Assembly: GCA_026182355.1 (NCBI GenBank)
Contig: JAPFBL010000034.1
Coordinates: 1,299,501-1,363,500 of the forward strand
Reading direction: 5' to 3'
Source of the DNA: Hermatobates lingyangjiaoensis
Taxonomy: Eukaryota; Arthropoda; Insecta; Hemiptera; Hermatobatidae
DNA: 64,000 bases
In this document: positions 1 to 11,418 of the stretch, piece after piece
Layout: each line of letters begins with the position of its first letter
How positions within the stretch are numbered: the first letter of the stretch is position 1
Made by a program: the position numbers and the translations under genes
The notes under the pieces: model-generated
What the model was told of the DNA's origin: nothing
Databases searched by the model: none
The model's input: the letters and a program-made list of their open reading frames with translations, nothing else

Positions 1-354
1 GAATCAAAAGAAACAAATCTTGTATATGAGTATTCATGTAATATCGGGAGTTGCGAGGCCCGTACAAGCTCATGTATAGGAATGACCACGACTTCATTAT
101 CGAGAAGAATTACGATGCACCTTTCTGCCGGCGTGCCAAAATGCCATAAAACAGCACTTCATAAGACAAAACCCACAAGAGAAATGATGGTGAATTCCAT
201 GAAAATTATCGCTAAAGAAAGAAACCATGTTAAATTACAAATATTAGAAGCATTAATAATTCAAGAAAAACAGTCAGCCATAAATATCCAACTTAATAAT
301 TCTTGTGGAATTTTAAAACTATTTTCCAACAGGCCAAACCAGATTAGCAGGTAG
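1..354 (+). CDS. Penelope-like element GIY-YIG endonuclease, C-terminal fragment
   Basis: The frame is open from the first base of the window to a TAG, 117 codons, so the 5' part is cut off by the window edge. Early residues read VYEYSC, then a CxxxxC-like pair (C13, C18), then CIGMTTTSLSRRI. This matches the GIY-YIG nuclease layout of endonuclease-bearing Penelope-like retroelements: a Tyr-containing first motif, a 'YIG'-like motif (here CIG), then TTxxLSRR. The following HLSAGVPKCH, KPTREMMVN and LQILEALII blocks also fit the end of that domain. In the full element this enzyme nicks the target after the reverse transcriptase domain. The RT itself would lie before position 1. The Y-to-C change in the YIG motif suggests decay, although the frame is intact. 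The family is recognised by eye only. Confidence 0.72.
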   Translation, partial: ESKETNLVYEYSCNIGSCEARTSSCIGMTTTSLSRRITMHLSAGVPKCHKTALHKTKPTREMMVNSMKIIAKERNHVKLQILEALIIQEKQSAINIQLNNSCGILKLFSNRPNQISR

Positions 355-560
355 TAGGTGAGTCCCACCGCCCTGCCTTAATCCCCCATAATGTCCCGTG
401 ACCCAGGGTGATGTCCTGTGAACATTCCAATAGTAATCCACTTCTATATATATAAACTAACAATCCTACTATTATTCTGATTATTGTCCTGATGATGAAT
501 GTGGTACATTGGAAACATGTCGACTAGCAATATTAGTGATAAACAGTTAGTAAAAACATT
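355..560 (+). mobile_element. PLE 3' region following the endonuclease frame
   Basis: The stretch from the stop codon to about 560 is non-coding and contains the hammerhead-like motif at 486-524. About 60 nt of it, ending GCAATATT-GTGATAA, recurs almost unchanged at 48189-48250, there placed before a different PLE-like frame. Sequence shared between the 3' end and the 5' end of an element is what PLE pseudo-LTRs produce. Confidence 0.6.
486..524 (+). ncRNA. Hammerhead-like ribozyme motif, family E
   Basis: Seen: stem I strands GUC and GAC, core CUGAUGA, one extra U, hairpin AAUGU/ACAUU (outer pair G-G here, G-C in the copy at 48189), GAA, palindrome ACAUGU and unpaired C before the second stem I strand. 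Hammerhead ribozymes are known in Penelope-like elements. The extra base and self-complementary stem III suggest a dimeric form. Activity is inferred. Confidence 0.6.
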
Positions 561-682
561 TTTATAACATTTTTTTGCGAGTATGGATTTATTCTATATT
601 TCTTGTGAATCATGAAACCGAATAATGTTTATATCAAAATATATCCATAATTAGAAATAGTCAACATTTTATTCATATTTAG

Positions 683-916
683 GATGAATCACTAGTCAGT
701 TTTTGGAACTATCTTATTCCCGAATTTTCTGCTATTGCAAAAGTAGCACTTCACACATTGCTGCCATTTCCCACTATCTACTTATGTGAAACTGGATTTT
801 CCCTTTAAACTGTCATAGAAACCAAATACCCAAGTAGACTTAATGCTGGGGCTGACTTGAGAATCCAACTCTCAACTATAAAGCCAAAAATGATTACAAA
901 ACACACTCTGTGTTAA
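683..916 (+). pseudogene. hAT (Buster / ZBED5-like) transposase C-terminus, broken
   Basis: Translation from 683 gives a recognisable end of the hAT dimerisation domain: FWNYLIPEFSAIAK, then LHTLLPFPTIYLCETGFS, then an in-frame TAA, then ETKYPSRLNAGADLRIQLS and IKPKM. The phrases 'LCE-GFS' and 'RLN-ADLRIQLS' are typical of the Buster/ZBED5/SCAND3 group of hAT transposases. The internal stop and the absence of upstream coding sequence mark this as a fossil. It lies only 120 bp after the PLE 3' region, so one may have inserted near the other. No terminal inverted repeats were found. Confidence 0.7.
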
Positions 917-3900
917 AATTGCTAGTAATTCTGTTTTATGTGTTATGCACTTGTGGAAATTATGAAAATTAAAGTCTTTTAGTTTTGAATTTTTATTCGA
1001 AAAATACACATTGCAGTAATATTGCTTTTTTTTTAATTGTTTTTAAACATACATACTATTTAAAAAGGCATATGAAAATATTTATATTATGATCGTATGA
1101 AATCATTAGAATCTGGGGTTCCCGAGAAAGTTACTGTAACCAAAAAGCGTTCCGCGTCGAAAAAAAGTTTTGAAAAACTCTGCTATAGGCTATGGGTATG
1201 TCTTTAAAGCATTGTGGGTCAGTCGAACCTCACGGCAGACATAACTGCCCACCTTATCTTATCCTTTAGAACCCGAGTGCTCATCAATCTACATACTCCT
1301 TTAACTGAAAATGTAACTTACAAATCCTAGTAAAGAAGAAATGATAATTATGTTTATCTTATCATTAATGATCATAGTTTAGAAAAACTAAAAAAAAAAG
1401 GCCAATATAGTTTGACAATAAGGCACCAAAACACAAATGAAAATAAATAAACATAAATAATCATTAGGTAGAAGGGACAAAATCAGTAGTTAAATTAGAG
1501 TCAACATTAAGGTGGTTGCAAATGAGCAAGCAGTTTAATTTGTTTAACTACTCCTTTAATTAAAACATTGTCTAACTTAAAGAGGGATGGACTGCTGTAG
1601 ATCGGGTTTTCAAAATGATTTTTAATTAGGCCACTATCCTCAATGTCTGAAGATCAAAAAATCAATTCCTTGGTTTCCAGTTTTATTGCATGATTGTTGC
1701 TGTTGATAAGCTGAAATAATGTTTTAAACATAGTTTTGTCTCCTTAAAGAGTACTTTTTGTTGGGTAACCCGAATATGTATGTTCTCACTCTTTTCCAAC
1801 CATTCTCACACGGGATATATACATAAATATTTTTTATATTTTTTCAAAAAATTGTTAAAAGTAAGTTTAATAAATTGCCTTTACTATTGAAGACAACTGA
1901 AACGTCAAATTTTTTGCGCTAAGAAAGAAAATCTCTTAATGTTTGGTTGAATGACATAACTTATTTAATTTCATTTAGGTAAGCGTTCTTTATCATTCTC
2001 ATTTCTTAATGATTGTTTAGTTTTCTTCTTTCTACAGAAAAAAAATTTTACATAGAAATAAACCTGAACGGGTTTTTTTGTATATAAGTAAATTAAATTT
2101 AGAGCCAATTGCATGCAAACATGTAACTAAATATGTCAGGTTGTCAGGTGTTTCAACACCCAATGTAAACTGAATGGACGGAACTCAATTGTTTAGATTA
2201 TCCAAAAATACTGTAACATCTTCATTATAAAATCAAAAACATATGATGTCAATAACATTGTGTTACCATCCAGCATTTTTTGAAAAGATTGGATGCAAAT
2301 TTGAATTTTTACAAATTTCATACATACATTGCTCAGGACCAGAGAAAGGTAGCTTCCCAACACCAAGTCACAATGTTGTGTAAAAAAATTACTTTGAAAG
2401 GAATAACGGCAACGATCATCACAAAGACAAGTTAAAAATTCTTTAAGTTTTGGAACTGTAACAGCCGAGTTCAGATATGTTCTATAACAACTCATTCACT
2501 AAAACATTTTTAAATAGCGTTTTGACATCAAAGGTGATCAAAAAACAATTTTGATAGGAAAAGGGGATTTAGTTTCGAAACACGATTCCAGCTGTTTTTA
2601 ATATGGCTATGGGAAGTGGCGCCATCTAAAGGGGACAATATTTGTACGAACCATTCGGCAATTTATAACCTACTGATCTAACAGGGATAATGATAATGTT
2701 TAAAACAGTTGCTTGTTATTAAACAGTACAAAATACGGCAAAGAAGGGAATTTGGATGTAAATTTCGTTATTTATTCTTTGTTTTTAAGAATATTGTTCA
2801 GTTTATTAGTAAAAGAACCGTTACATTTTTCAATTGTATTGGATTTAATTCGTAAACAGTTTTGTCAGGTAGCAAGTTTTCTATTTTCAAATTGTAATCA
2901 ACTATATCCTATATAAATACAGCTCTGGATTCATCATCATTTGTTATATTTACACCTTTGTTGTTCTAAAGTTCTTTATGAACTAATGAGAATCATGATG
3001 GACATTTAAATACCGACGAGATATACACTATCGTTCATTGTGTGGAATTTGCTTCATACAATGATTAGAATGATGGGAGGAAACATTAGTGTTGGAGACG
3101 TGTCGTTGGATAAAACCTTTTGTGCTGAGTCTTAGTGTTTCTTCCTTTTATTTTATAATGGAGATTATTTATAAATGAAATCTCTGCGCAAAGCTAATTT
3201 TATATCATCAAAGTTAATTTCCAACAAATAGCAAAAACTTGTCTTCGGAGAGAAAACTGATGTCTTTTCCTAATGCATATATTTCTGTTTCATTTGATTT
3301 TTATACGATTAAAACCATTTTTTCGACAATTAAATAAAAGGTTTACTGTTAGCACATATATGTCATTCACTATGAAAAAATAAAAAATGTTGTGGGTCCA
3401 AGTGTGAAAATTGTGATTCAGTATATGTTTGAAAACGGAAAAAACCTGCTTAGGGACAATGGAATTTACTAAATGGTTATGAATGGATTTGTACGCTGTC
3501 TGATAGAAGTGCTGTGATATTTCCTATTCAAATTTATAACGAATACCTTTTGTTATCCTTATTCATTAATATTTAAGTCTTTAAATAGACGTGGGTAAAG
3601 GTATATCTAGGAAGTTGATGTGGAATCAACACCTTGATTTTTTTACTCATTTCAAGTGATTCGAAAGGTGGTTTACCGTGACTGTTCAATGTAGCTGCTG
3701 TCCTGCTACCACTGTCATGAAATTGGCTACATATCTTAGAAACTAACAACAGAAGAAACTAACGAAAAATTTCATTTTGAAAATATTAACCCACATCAAA
3801 TAATACTTTTTTATCTTCTTTTTCTTCAAAGTAAAAAATAAATCATCTGCTTAAGTGAGAAAGAGTTCAGGAACTTAACAGAAATCAATAATTGACCATT

Positions 3901-4596
3901 TATGTAAATTTGTGTATATTTACATCAATTTTCTGGTGTTTTTCTTATCATTTTACTTCATATACTTGTTTTACATGTTCTCCGCCAAATTGGGTTGTAT
4001 TATCATACTGTAATATTATTACACTTCACTAATACTTGACCATTGTAATATACTCTACCGGTGCATTCGGTCACTACGAGGTATTCATTCATTATTAAAA
4101 ATTACAAAAAAGTTTGCACAGAAACAAATTTTATAAACAGGAGAACGCAGTTCAAACACTTTGACTGCTTTTTTTCAGATTAGTAACTCAATGCTAACAA
4201 AGATTTGGATAGCATTCTTATAATTATGTAATTCTTACTGATCATAAAGTTTTGCCTTTTCGATATATTGTTTTGTATATAATACAACCGTTTTCCATTC
4301 GTCCACAATGATTTATGACCTTTCCACAATACTTATTCCAGAATATTGTGGTATATACTACTTACTTTCAGAGATACATAAAACTTCAAACGTATGGATA
4401 TTATGCCAAATAGAAAAGGAGTATCTTCTGATAATTAGTAAAGTAAAAAAGTCATTTATCCGTTAAGAATATCTGAGCCTGATTGAATAGAAGAATAGAA
4501 ATTGTTATTTGTATTCATTATATTTAAAATTATGGGTACTTATTATAGTTATAAACTAAATCCCAGCCAAAAAGTGTGTATGTAATCACCTGACTT
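917..4596. other. AT-rich stretch without recognised genes
   Basis: Only short chance frames interrupted by stops are present, with no codon structure, no convincing splice-bounded exon and no recognised repeat. Homopolymer A and T runs are frequent. Confidence 0.5.
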
Positions 4597-4911
4597 GGGG
4601 GCCAAGTTAGCCAGTGGCAACCTGCTCGTCTCTGAACTGGCACGTCCAGAGTTAATACCTCTCTTGGCATCAATTTATTAACGTGGGAAGTGAAGAAATC
4701 TGAGCACGTCATCCCTCGAATAAGAGGTTATTCTGTCGGTCCCGAGCCTGTGCGATCACAGGTACTCGTTAAAGATCCCTGATCTAAATGCACTTATGTT
4801 AAGCAAAATTTAGGACTCCTGTGTAGAATTAATCCTCATTGTTTGGTATCACAAATAATAGCAAATATTTGGCTTATGTGTGTTCCCTTGTAGAACTACT
4901 ACTGCAACCTA
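4597..4911 (+). mobile_element. tRNA-derived SINE, older copy
   Basis: The copy begins GGGGCCAAGTTAGCCAGTGG, an A-box-like tRNA head, but the B box is degraded. The body (GTGAAGAAATCTGAGCACGTC, then the TCGGTCCCGAGCCTGTGCGA and TACTCGTTAAAGATCCCT blocks) and the end (TGTGTTCCCTTGTAGAACTA, CTACTGCAACCTAACT) align with the copies at 35971 and 54031. It is diverged and no target duplication was found. Confidence 0.75.
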
Positions 4912-5036
4912 ACTTGATAACTCAAAAGGGAAATTGTAATTAAAGTCTCTTAATTGCCTCCTGACTAGGGTTAAGAGAAGATGTTGTTTGGTTGTTTTCC
5001 AACAACCCACACTTATAAAGATATGACCTTTTAGTG

Positions 5037-5345
5037 CTGTTCTAGGGGAGGAAATTGTGGCTCATTTATTATTTGGCACCCATTTCAGTAATGAGCAAGC
5101 CCCATTAAACTGTTGCTTCTACATTGGGAATCTTAAATTTAGCCTAACTCAAGTGTATTTAGAGTAGGGATTTTTAACGAGTACCTGTCATCATAGACAC
5201 TCAGGATCGACGGTTTAACGTTCTCTCCGAGGAGCGACGTGTTCAGACTTATTCACCTGAAACGTGAATAAATCAAGGACCAGGTGGGTATCGAACCCCA
5301 GGCCTGCCAGCAAAGAACGAGCACGTTAACCCCTTAGCTAACCTG
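5037..5345 (-). mobile_element. tRNA-derived SINE, minus orientation
   Basis: On the minus strand the head reads TTAGCTAAGGGGTTAACGTGC with a good B box GGGGTTCGATACCC (5286-5299). The shared body follows (GTGAATAA, CGAGTACTCG-like and AAATTTAGCCTA blocks reversed). Its 3' part (GCACC, ATAAATGAGCCAC) differs from the CCTAA-tailed copies, which suggests a second 3' subfamily. It lies tail-to-tail with the SINE at 4597-4911. Confidence 0.75.
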
Positions 5346-5689
5346 AATTTGAGAGAAGTAGTAGATATCTTCAACATTTTTTCTAGTTTTGAATCAGGAA
5401 GCAAGTTTAAATCTAATTTCTTGACTATTAATGGTGGGCAGGTGTGGGATTCTAGATTCTGGTACTAGCATACGGAAGATAGACCCTGACGCAATCATAC
5501 AAGGTAAGTGGTTCCAGCTGTAAACTTACCGGTTCTGACGCCTACCTAATAAAGTGCCCTATTAATCAATGCGTTCCTTTCATCAGGAAATTATACAAAG
5601 AATGAATATAGTTTACCTTGACTTTCTTGATTTTGTTTGTATTAGAAAGAGTTACTTTCATTTATAACTACAGATGTTTCGCTCATTCA

Positions 5690-6010
5690 GCAGGAGCGTA
5701 AAATTGATGTAGATCTGAGAAGGCCCTTTATGGTATAATGAAAGTAGGCAAGCCAAGTTGGGCTGAGGGTAATTTATTGAAATGAGCGATTGAGGTATCG
5801 GCACGCTTTCATTTTGATAATCTCGGCTTGATTGCGATACTGCACTGCCTCAGGCACTCGTCCACCGCTCCCTTCCTCTGGAAGCCTTCCTCTTTCAGTA
5901 ACGCTTGACGGTTTCTCTCTGCCCTCTCTCTAATTCAAAATTCATTTTGCATAAGGCACAGAAAAGAACACAGCCCACGTCTCTATTACTTTCACTTCCA
6001 TTTATTTTCT
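5690..6010. promoter_or_regulatory. Complex non-repetitive block, candidate conserved regulatory DNA
   Basis: This stretch stands out from the AT-rich surroundings. It is GC-richer, free of simple repeats, and holds homeodomain-like TAATTTATT and TGATTG words, a TTTCATTTTGATAA block and TCGGC repeats (GTATCGGCACGC, ATCTCGGCTTG). No open frame or splice signals frame it. A conserved non-coding element is an inference from texture only. Confidence 0.25.
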
Positions 6011-6270
6011 TTCCAAATATATCCTGGGAGAAGTAATTTACTTTTCATTACTTCGGGTTTCTCTCGATCCATAAACTTGTTAATAGATTGATCTTGAAAT
6101 AATAACTCAATTGATGACAAAGATAAATAAGACTATGCGCCAATACAAATTCTTAAACAAACCAATTCAGTCTCTGAAAAACTGCTTTAACATCACCATG
6201 TAAACATTAGTTAACTAATAATTGCATTTAATATATTGTATGTGTTGCACATTTGCAGAAAAAGGAGGTG

Positions 6271-6301
<31 letters not shown>

Positions 6302-6374
6302 TAATAATCAACAATAACTCTTGATATAATCTATGAATTAAATACCACAATAATCAATATATATTAGTTAAAAT

Positions 6375-6410
6375 GCTCTAAGGCCTTTCGTCACAACATC
6401 ATCAGAGAGT
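6375..6410 (-). ncRNA. Hammerhead-like ribozyme motif, family B
   Basis: The minus strand has core CUGAUGA, extra U, hairpin GU-UGUG-AC, GAA, palindrome AGGCCU, unpaired U and AGAGC. The stem I strand before the core is ACUCU, so four base pairs form instead of five. The 3' side faces the (TA)n tract at 6269. Confidence 0.6.
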
Positions 6411-6563
6411 TAAATGAAACAACAACAAAAAAACATAATAACAAGTTAACCTGGCTGATTGAAGTCTTCAAGATTGCTAGCATCCCTGTCTGACAGGGAT
6501 GCCTTAAAGACTTCAATCAGCCAGGTTAACTTGTTATTATGTTTTTTGTTGTTGTTTCATTCA

Positions 6564-6599
6564 GCTCTCTGATGATGTTGTGACGAAAGGCCTTAGAGC
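6564..6599 (+). ncRNA. Hammerhead-like ribozyme motif, family B
   Basis: Stem I is GCUCU paired with AGAGC. The core is CUGAUGA followed by one extra U, a two-pair hairpin II (GU/AC around UGUG), GAA and the palindrome AGGCCU, with unpaired U at the expected cleavage site. All conserved core bases are present apart from the extra U. The 3' side faces (TA)n. Confidence 0.65.
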
Positions 6600-6655
6600 A
6601 TTTTAAATATATATATAAATATATATTGTTTATTGTAGTATTTAATTTATATATA

Positions 6656-6681
6656 TATATAGTTTATTGTAGTATTTAATT

Positions 6682-6714
<33 letters not shown>

Positions 6715-8640
6715 GTTAAAATTAATAATAATATTAAATAACTCTAGTTTCAGCTGTTGCAGCAATTTCCTTTTTGTTTATGAGTGTATATCTCATTTTA
6801 TGATCCTACATGGACATGAATTGAGATTATTAATAACTTAATATTATATTAATTTAAATGAGATATATTAATTTAAAATATAATTTAATTTAAATAATTG
6901 TAATATGTCTCGTTGAACTACAATGTACTCTACAATTGAGAACATAATAGTAAGAAAAAAGAGTTTAGAAAATGAAGTATTATTAGTTCGATAAATTTGA
7001 AATAATTCAGCAAACTGAGTGAGCATAATAAACTAGAGAAAGGATGTTATGGAAAGGAAGACAATAGTGATGTTGGTGAAAAAATGGTAGATCTTTTGGT
7101 AACTTCACGCTCAGACTTGGGATCGGTGTGATCATATTGTAGTTATATTTATAACTGTAAACTTGTTCTTAGATAATCTGTAACCTAAGACTCAAAAAAT
7201 TATTAAGGAATAGCTGTTATGTGTGTTTGTGCGTGTTTGTTTGTGTGTGTGTGTGTTTTGACTGTTGTTGTTGTATATTGATACAATTAAGACCACTAAT
7301 TGTCTTAATACCATTTGCCGATAATTGACAATTATGGAAGCGAATTTCATAAAACTAGTAAATATCTGCCTGCTTCTCACAACTGTAGGGAATCATTCAA
7401 CTAATAATATTACATTTAGCGACTAAAGAATGTGTACAGGTTTGGTTAGGTGTTTCTGCTGTCACACTGTCTATCACATTTGATATTTTTACAACAGTTT
7501 TTTTTTTTCAAATGAAGATTGCCCTATGATAACTTGGTTTATACGTTAAGACCGTAGAAGCATATGCAGCATACAGGCACCTTTGCTCCGTGTCCCCGTC
7601 CTCCTGAGGTAGTTTGTCTCTGCTGCAGGCCAGCCGCATTGCCTCCAGGGATTCAATCCCTCCTCATCTTGATTTATGCTCTTTTGGATTTATCTCCCTA
7701 GGTCTTTTACTAAACCAGCTTTACTCAATATTTTCTTATTTCATTCGAATAGCTATTTCAATTCATCTATTTCTTTTTTAAGAGGTATATTAATTTATTA
7801 TATTCTTATTATTGCCATTTAATGATTATTTATACGTATAGACATAATAAATACATATATTTATACAACTCTAGTTCTTCATTCCATTATACCTCAAGAG
7901 TACACAAAATTTTCTCTTTTACGTACAAGTTCCAAACACACTCCTTACACCAGCAAACGAAGTGTACAAGATTTATATCTCCTATACGACAATACTAAAG
8001 TTAATTTTGGAATCTACATTGAAAATCATAAGAATACTTACATTTCAACACACATTAAAATCCATATTAAGACGAAATAACCACACAAGCTCAAATTGGC
8101 ATTTCAACACTCTTTCAGATTTGTACTAAACTCACATCTCAAAATTCTTATAAACTTTTACCAATTCTCTCATTATAACATTACGTCAAACTAATATTAA
8201 TACTAACACACCAACTCTAATTCAAGATCTTGTTCAAAATGACATTTCAACATTCTTTTATACTTTACTAATATTCGCAGTTCAATACATCTTTAAAGTC
8301 GTTTTAATACTAATAGTTTACACTTTAAAATCATTTTTATTCAGATACCAACATCATTTTAAACAATTATTCAAATTCGGAAATTTGGATTTACTTGTAT
8401 TACAAAAAAATTTTTCGCATTGAAATTAATATAAAAATAAATAATCTGAGCCCTCTCCAAAATGCCTATTTTAAGTTTCCTTTTTTAAACAGAAAATGTG
8501 CAGTTCAAAAAAGAAACAATACTGTACATGAATTATGAATAATAAAAATGCATGCATGTTTTATTAATCTACTTAACTTAAAACAGACTATCTAGGCGTG
8601 AGGAAGGCGATCTCTCGCACTACGAATTTTTACTCTTCAT
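6656..8640. other. AT-rich intergenic stretch with TA arrays
   Basis: Short (TA)n tracts lie up to 6715 and a (GT)n-like patch at 7215-7256. A GC-richer, CT-rich block at 7560-7720 has no open frame of note. No gene is visible. Confidence 0.5.
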
Positions 8641-8661
8641 AGGACACAAGTACTCTTACCA

Positions 8662-8797
8662 ATGGCTACGCGTAAAGTGAACTGTTCGTACAAGGAGGTG
8701 CTCGTACTACTAGGTTTTACTGTATTTGGAAATTTAGATGTAAAAGAAAAAAAATACTTACAATCTCTGATGTTTTATTCATCTGTTCAAAAGGATG
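8662..8797 (+). CDS. Candidate first exon of an unrecognised small gene
   Basis: ATG opens a 45-codon frame (MATRKVNCSYKEVLVLLG at the start, ending SSVQKD) that stops at a strong donor, GATG|GTAAGTTC. The split codon (one base) is completed by the exon at 9306, giving GAC. The joined peptide has a balanced composition, with a hydrophobic VLVLLGFTVFG stretch near residues 13-23 and charged DVKEKK after it. That supports coding, but nothing is recognised. The ATG context is ACCATGG-like with C at -3 and G at +4. No promoter was identified. Confidence 0.35.
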
Positions 8798-9305
8798 GTA
8801 AGTTCATTTTTCTATTGCTTTTGAATTTAAATATATTTTTGAATGATTATTTATAAAAGAATAAATGACAAACAGATTTTGCATTCACTTTATCATAAAG
8901 TAATTCTTTAATCAGTAGTGATATTTTAAAATTCTTTTATTATTTCTGTCCTCTTAGATGTTTTCTTCCCATTGTTAGTGAGAAGAACCTCTCTTCTGCT
9001 TTATCTACGTCATTTGCATCAGCAAATTTCAAATGTAAAAATGTTTCTTCAAATACATGTGAAATGCTCAAATAGAAATTCATAATAAAGCATTTATAAT
9101 AAAATAGAGTTAAGACATTTTCAATTACACTAAATTCATGAATGCTTACTAATAAAATGACTATATGGCGGCAATTGACATCAGGAGAAAATTTATCTCT
9201 TTATTGACGTGAACTGTTAATAACAAAGTTTTCATTTTAGTTAAATTTATGTGTTGTAATTAGTTAACTGACAACTTAATGAATATATAGGAATGTGTTT
9301 TGCAG

Positions 9306-9367
9306 ACATTATATGTGATGTTGAGGAACTAATGTTATCTGCAAGAGCAAACAGAAACTTTAACCCG
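9306..9367 (+). CDS. Candidate second exon of the same unrecognised gene
   Basis: The exon is preceded by a good acceptor, ATGTGTTTTGCAG. Joined to the exon at 8662-8797 it continues the frame as DIICDVEELMLSARANRNFN and P, ending at a possible donor CCG|GTTAGT. If that donor is not used, the frame continues for about 25 codons to a TAA near 9442, and this would be the last exon. Acceptor strength and phase agreement are the evidence. The product is unknown. Confidence 0.33.
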
Positions 9368-9898
9368 GTTAGTTTATCTCGGCTTACATTTAAAACTGAA
9401 GTTTTCATCTTACAACTGCTAATTCTAACATTTCGTTATGGATAAATTTGTTCAGATTTAACTGAAATTGACAATGAACCAAAGTTTAATGGGAGTTAAC
9501 ACTTTACGAAATAATGCATGCACTGATAAGTGCTTTGCTTCGTTTTCATATAAAATTATTTCCCAATGCTAAAAGATGCTTTTAGTAAAGTAAATTATAT
9601 ATTTCAGAGATCTTTGGAGTTCGCAATGAAATAATACCGGAAATAAAGAAATTTTGGCTAATGATGTAGTCATATCCAGCAATTCATATTCTTTTCTTCC
9701 TGAACTTATATCATGTTGTAATAAACATTCTCTAGCATTTATTTTATTTATTAAATGTTTAACATGGCTTGTCAGTTGAGGAGACAAAATATATTTTGAT
9801 TTCTGAAAAATGACAATTTTTAATTTATTCTAACTATCTTTAATTAAGGTTTACATAACAATCAGAGTTTTCACACCTTCTTTTTTCCTACTTTGTTT

Positions 9899-9933
9899 GC
9901 TCTCTGATTACATAAAGTGAAAGACATCAGAGC
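9899..9933 (+). ncRNA. Degenerate hammerhead-like motif, family B variant
   Basis: Stem I GCUCU/AGAGC is kept, but the core is CUGAUUA and the stem III palindrome AGGCCU has become AGACAU. Downstream GATTGCATC-CGTGTT matches the tail of the copy at 31443. This copy is probably inactive. Confidence 0.4.
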
Positions 9934-10056
9934 ATTTATCTCTTTTGTATTTCTTTTTCCTTGTGTTTTAGACTTCAGTGATTGCATCGCGTGTTGAATT
10001 GTAATTTTTTGCATATGTATATAATTAAACTACAAAATGAAATAAAGGGAAAAAAA

Positions 10057-10099
10057 GACTAGGATCTTTCAACTATAAGAGCCTGTCTTCGTCAGAGTC
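10057..10099 (-). ncRNA. Hammerhead-like motif, family A, decayed
   Basis: The minus strand has GACU, CUGACGA, a changed hairpin II, GAA and AGAUCC (palindrome broken by one base), then UAGUC. The family A tail (CATTTTGTAGTTT) follows on the minus strand. It abuts the family B remnant that ends near 10010. Confidence 0.5.
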
Positions 10100-10499
10100 A
10101 AAAAACCCAACTGAAACACTAGATGCAGAAACATCATGGTGAAGGGTTGCGAGAAGTGTGGAAGATTGGTATTTTAAAAGGGTTTGAAGGGCACGAAAGG
10201 ACAATAAACCAGAGAGGGATGTTAACAAAGAAGTACAAGAAGAAAAAAAGTAAAAAATGTATCTTCCGGCTGTCAATCCTCTTCGATGAGGCTATTACGC
10301 TCGTCAAGAATCAAGTTTGAAAAGCCCTTTACTAAGGTTTATAATATTTGATCTATTAAATTTAATCAGAGAGGAATCAATAATATTTCTTATCAACATC
10401 GATTTTACATAGGTAATATATTCAGTCCAATTGGACCTGAGCTAAATTTATTACCTATACTTTGGGTGTAGATCTTCTTTCAAACAAATTCCATTAAAT

Positions 10500-11341
10500 G
10501 ACTCGCTTATTTTTAATCTTGTATGTTTCCTACATACTTTCTTTGTCTTACACGAGTTTTCCACTTCTCTGGTAACATAGAAACCAAGTATCCAAATGAT
10601 TTATTTGTAATATTCACAAGGGGTCCGACATTTCGGTCTACATTGACTTTTTCAAGGAAAAATCATAATATTAACAATAACTTAATCCATATTAACAATA
10701 ACAATAACTAATAACTTTTACTAAAACTAATTATACTATCTAAAATTTACATCTCACCTTCACTCAAAACCTAAACATAACCTTTGTATCAACATATTTG
10801 TTTTCATTAGGTTTCCCTTAAACCACTTCTAAGTACACCACTTTAAACTAACACAACATTAATTACACTATCTAATTAGTATGTCATTTTCATCTGTATA
10901 ACTTTAAAATTCTAGAAAAACAAGTGGTCTGATCGTTAAGGTTTGGATTCTTCTCCTTTGCACTTAATAATAGGTAGGGTAGCCTCCATTTGTTTGAGGC
11001 TGTGTACTTAGACGTGGCTTAAAGGGATCTTGATGAAAACAAACCTGTTGATAGGAAAGGTTATGTTTAGTTTTTGCGTTAAGGTGGGATGTACATTTTA
11101 GATTGTATAATTCGTTTTAGTAATAGTTATTATTTATTGTTATTGTCAATGTGAATTAAGTTAGTATTAATGTTTATGATTTTTCTTGAGTTCAATGTGG
11201 ACTGAAACGTCGGACCCCTTGTAAATATTTAAAATGAATCATTTGAAGACTTAGTTTCTATGTTACCAGGGAAGTAGAAAACTCGTGTAAGACAATTAGA
11301 GAAAGTATGTAAATACAAGATTAAAAATAAGCAAGTCGTTT
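10500..11341. mobile_element. Large fold-back element with ~340-nt arms
   Basis: The left arm (10500-10838) and right arm (11002-11341) are reverse complements over most of their length, though diverged: AAAACTCGTGTAAGAC, TTCTATGTTACCAGGGAAGT, GGTTATGTTTAG and the CTTAAAGGG blocks all pair. Each arm holds a motif (right arm about 11175-11218) with GAA, palindrome ACGU, C and GGAC, as in the 3' half of the hammerheads. The CUGANGA core is not recognisable. The loop at 10839-11001 is unrelated sequence. Confidence 0.7.
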
Positions 11342-11418
11342 AAAATCAACTTAATCAGAAATCAGTCAATTTTCCAGGTTTATATTAAAATTTAAAAACT
11401 ATAATTTTGGTTTTATTT

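Larger units (their letters stand above)
6330..6655. mobile_element. Near-perfect fold-back element with family B ribozyme motifs in both arms
   Basis: Two arms of about 145 nt are reverse complements. They share AATACCACAATAAT / TTATTGTAGTATT outer ends, GGCCTTTCGTCACAACATC, the ACAACAACAAAA run, and TAACCTGGCTGATTGAAGTC. The arms meet in a short hairpin, CATCCCTGTC/GACAGGGATG. Both outer ends run into (TA)n. Each arm carries a hammerhead-like motif pointing outwards. Confidence 0.85.
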
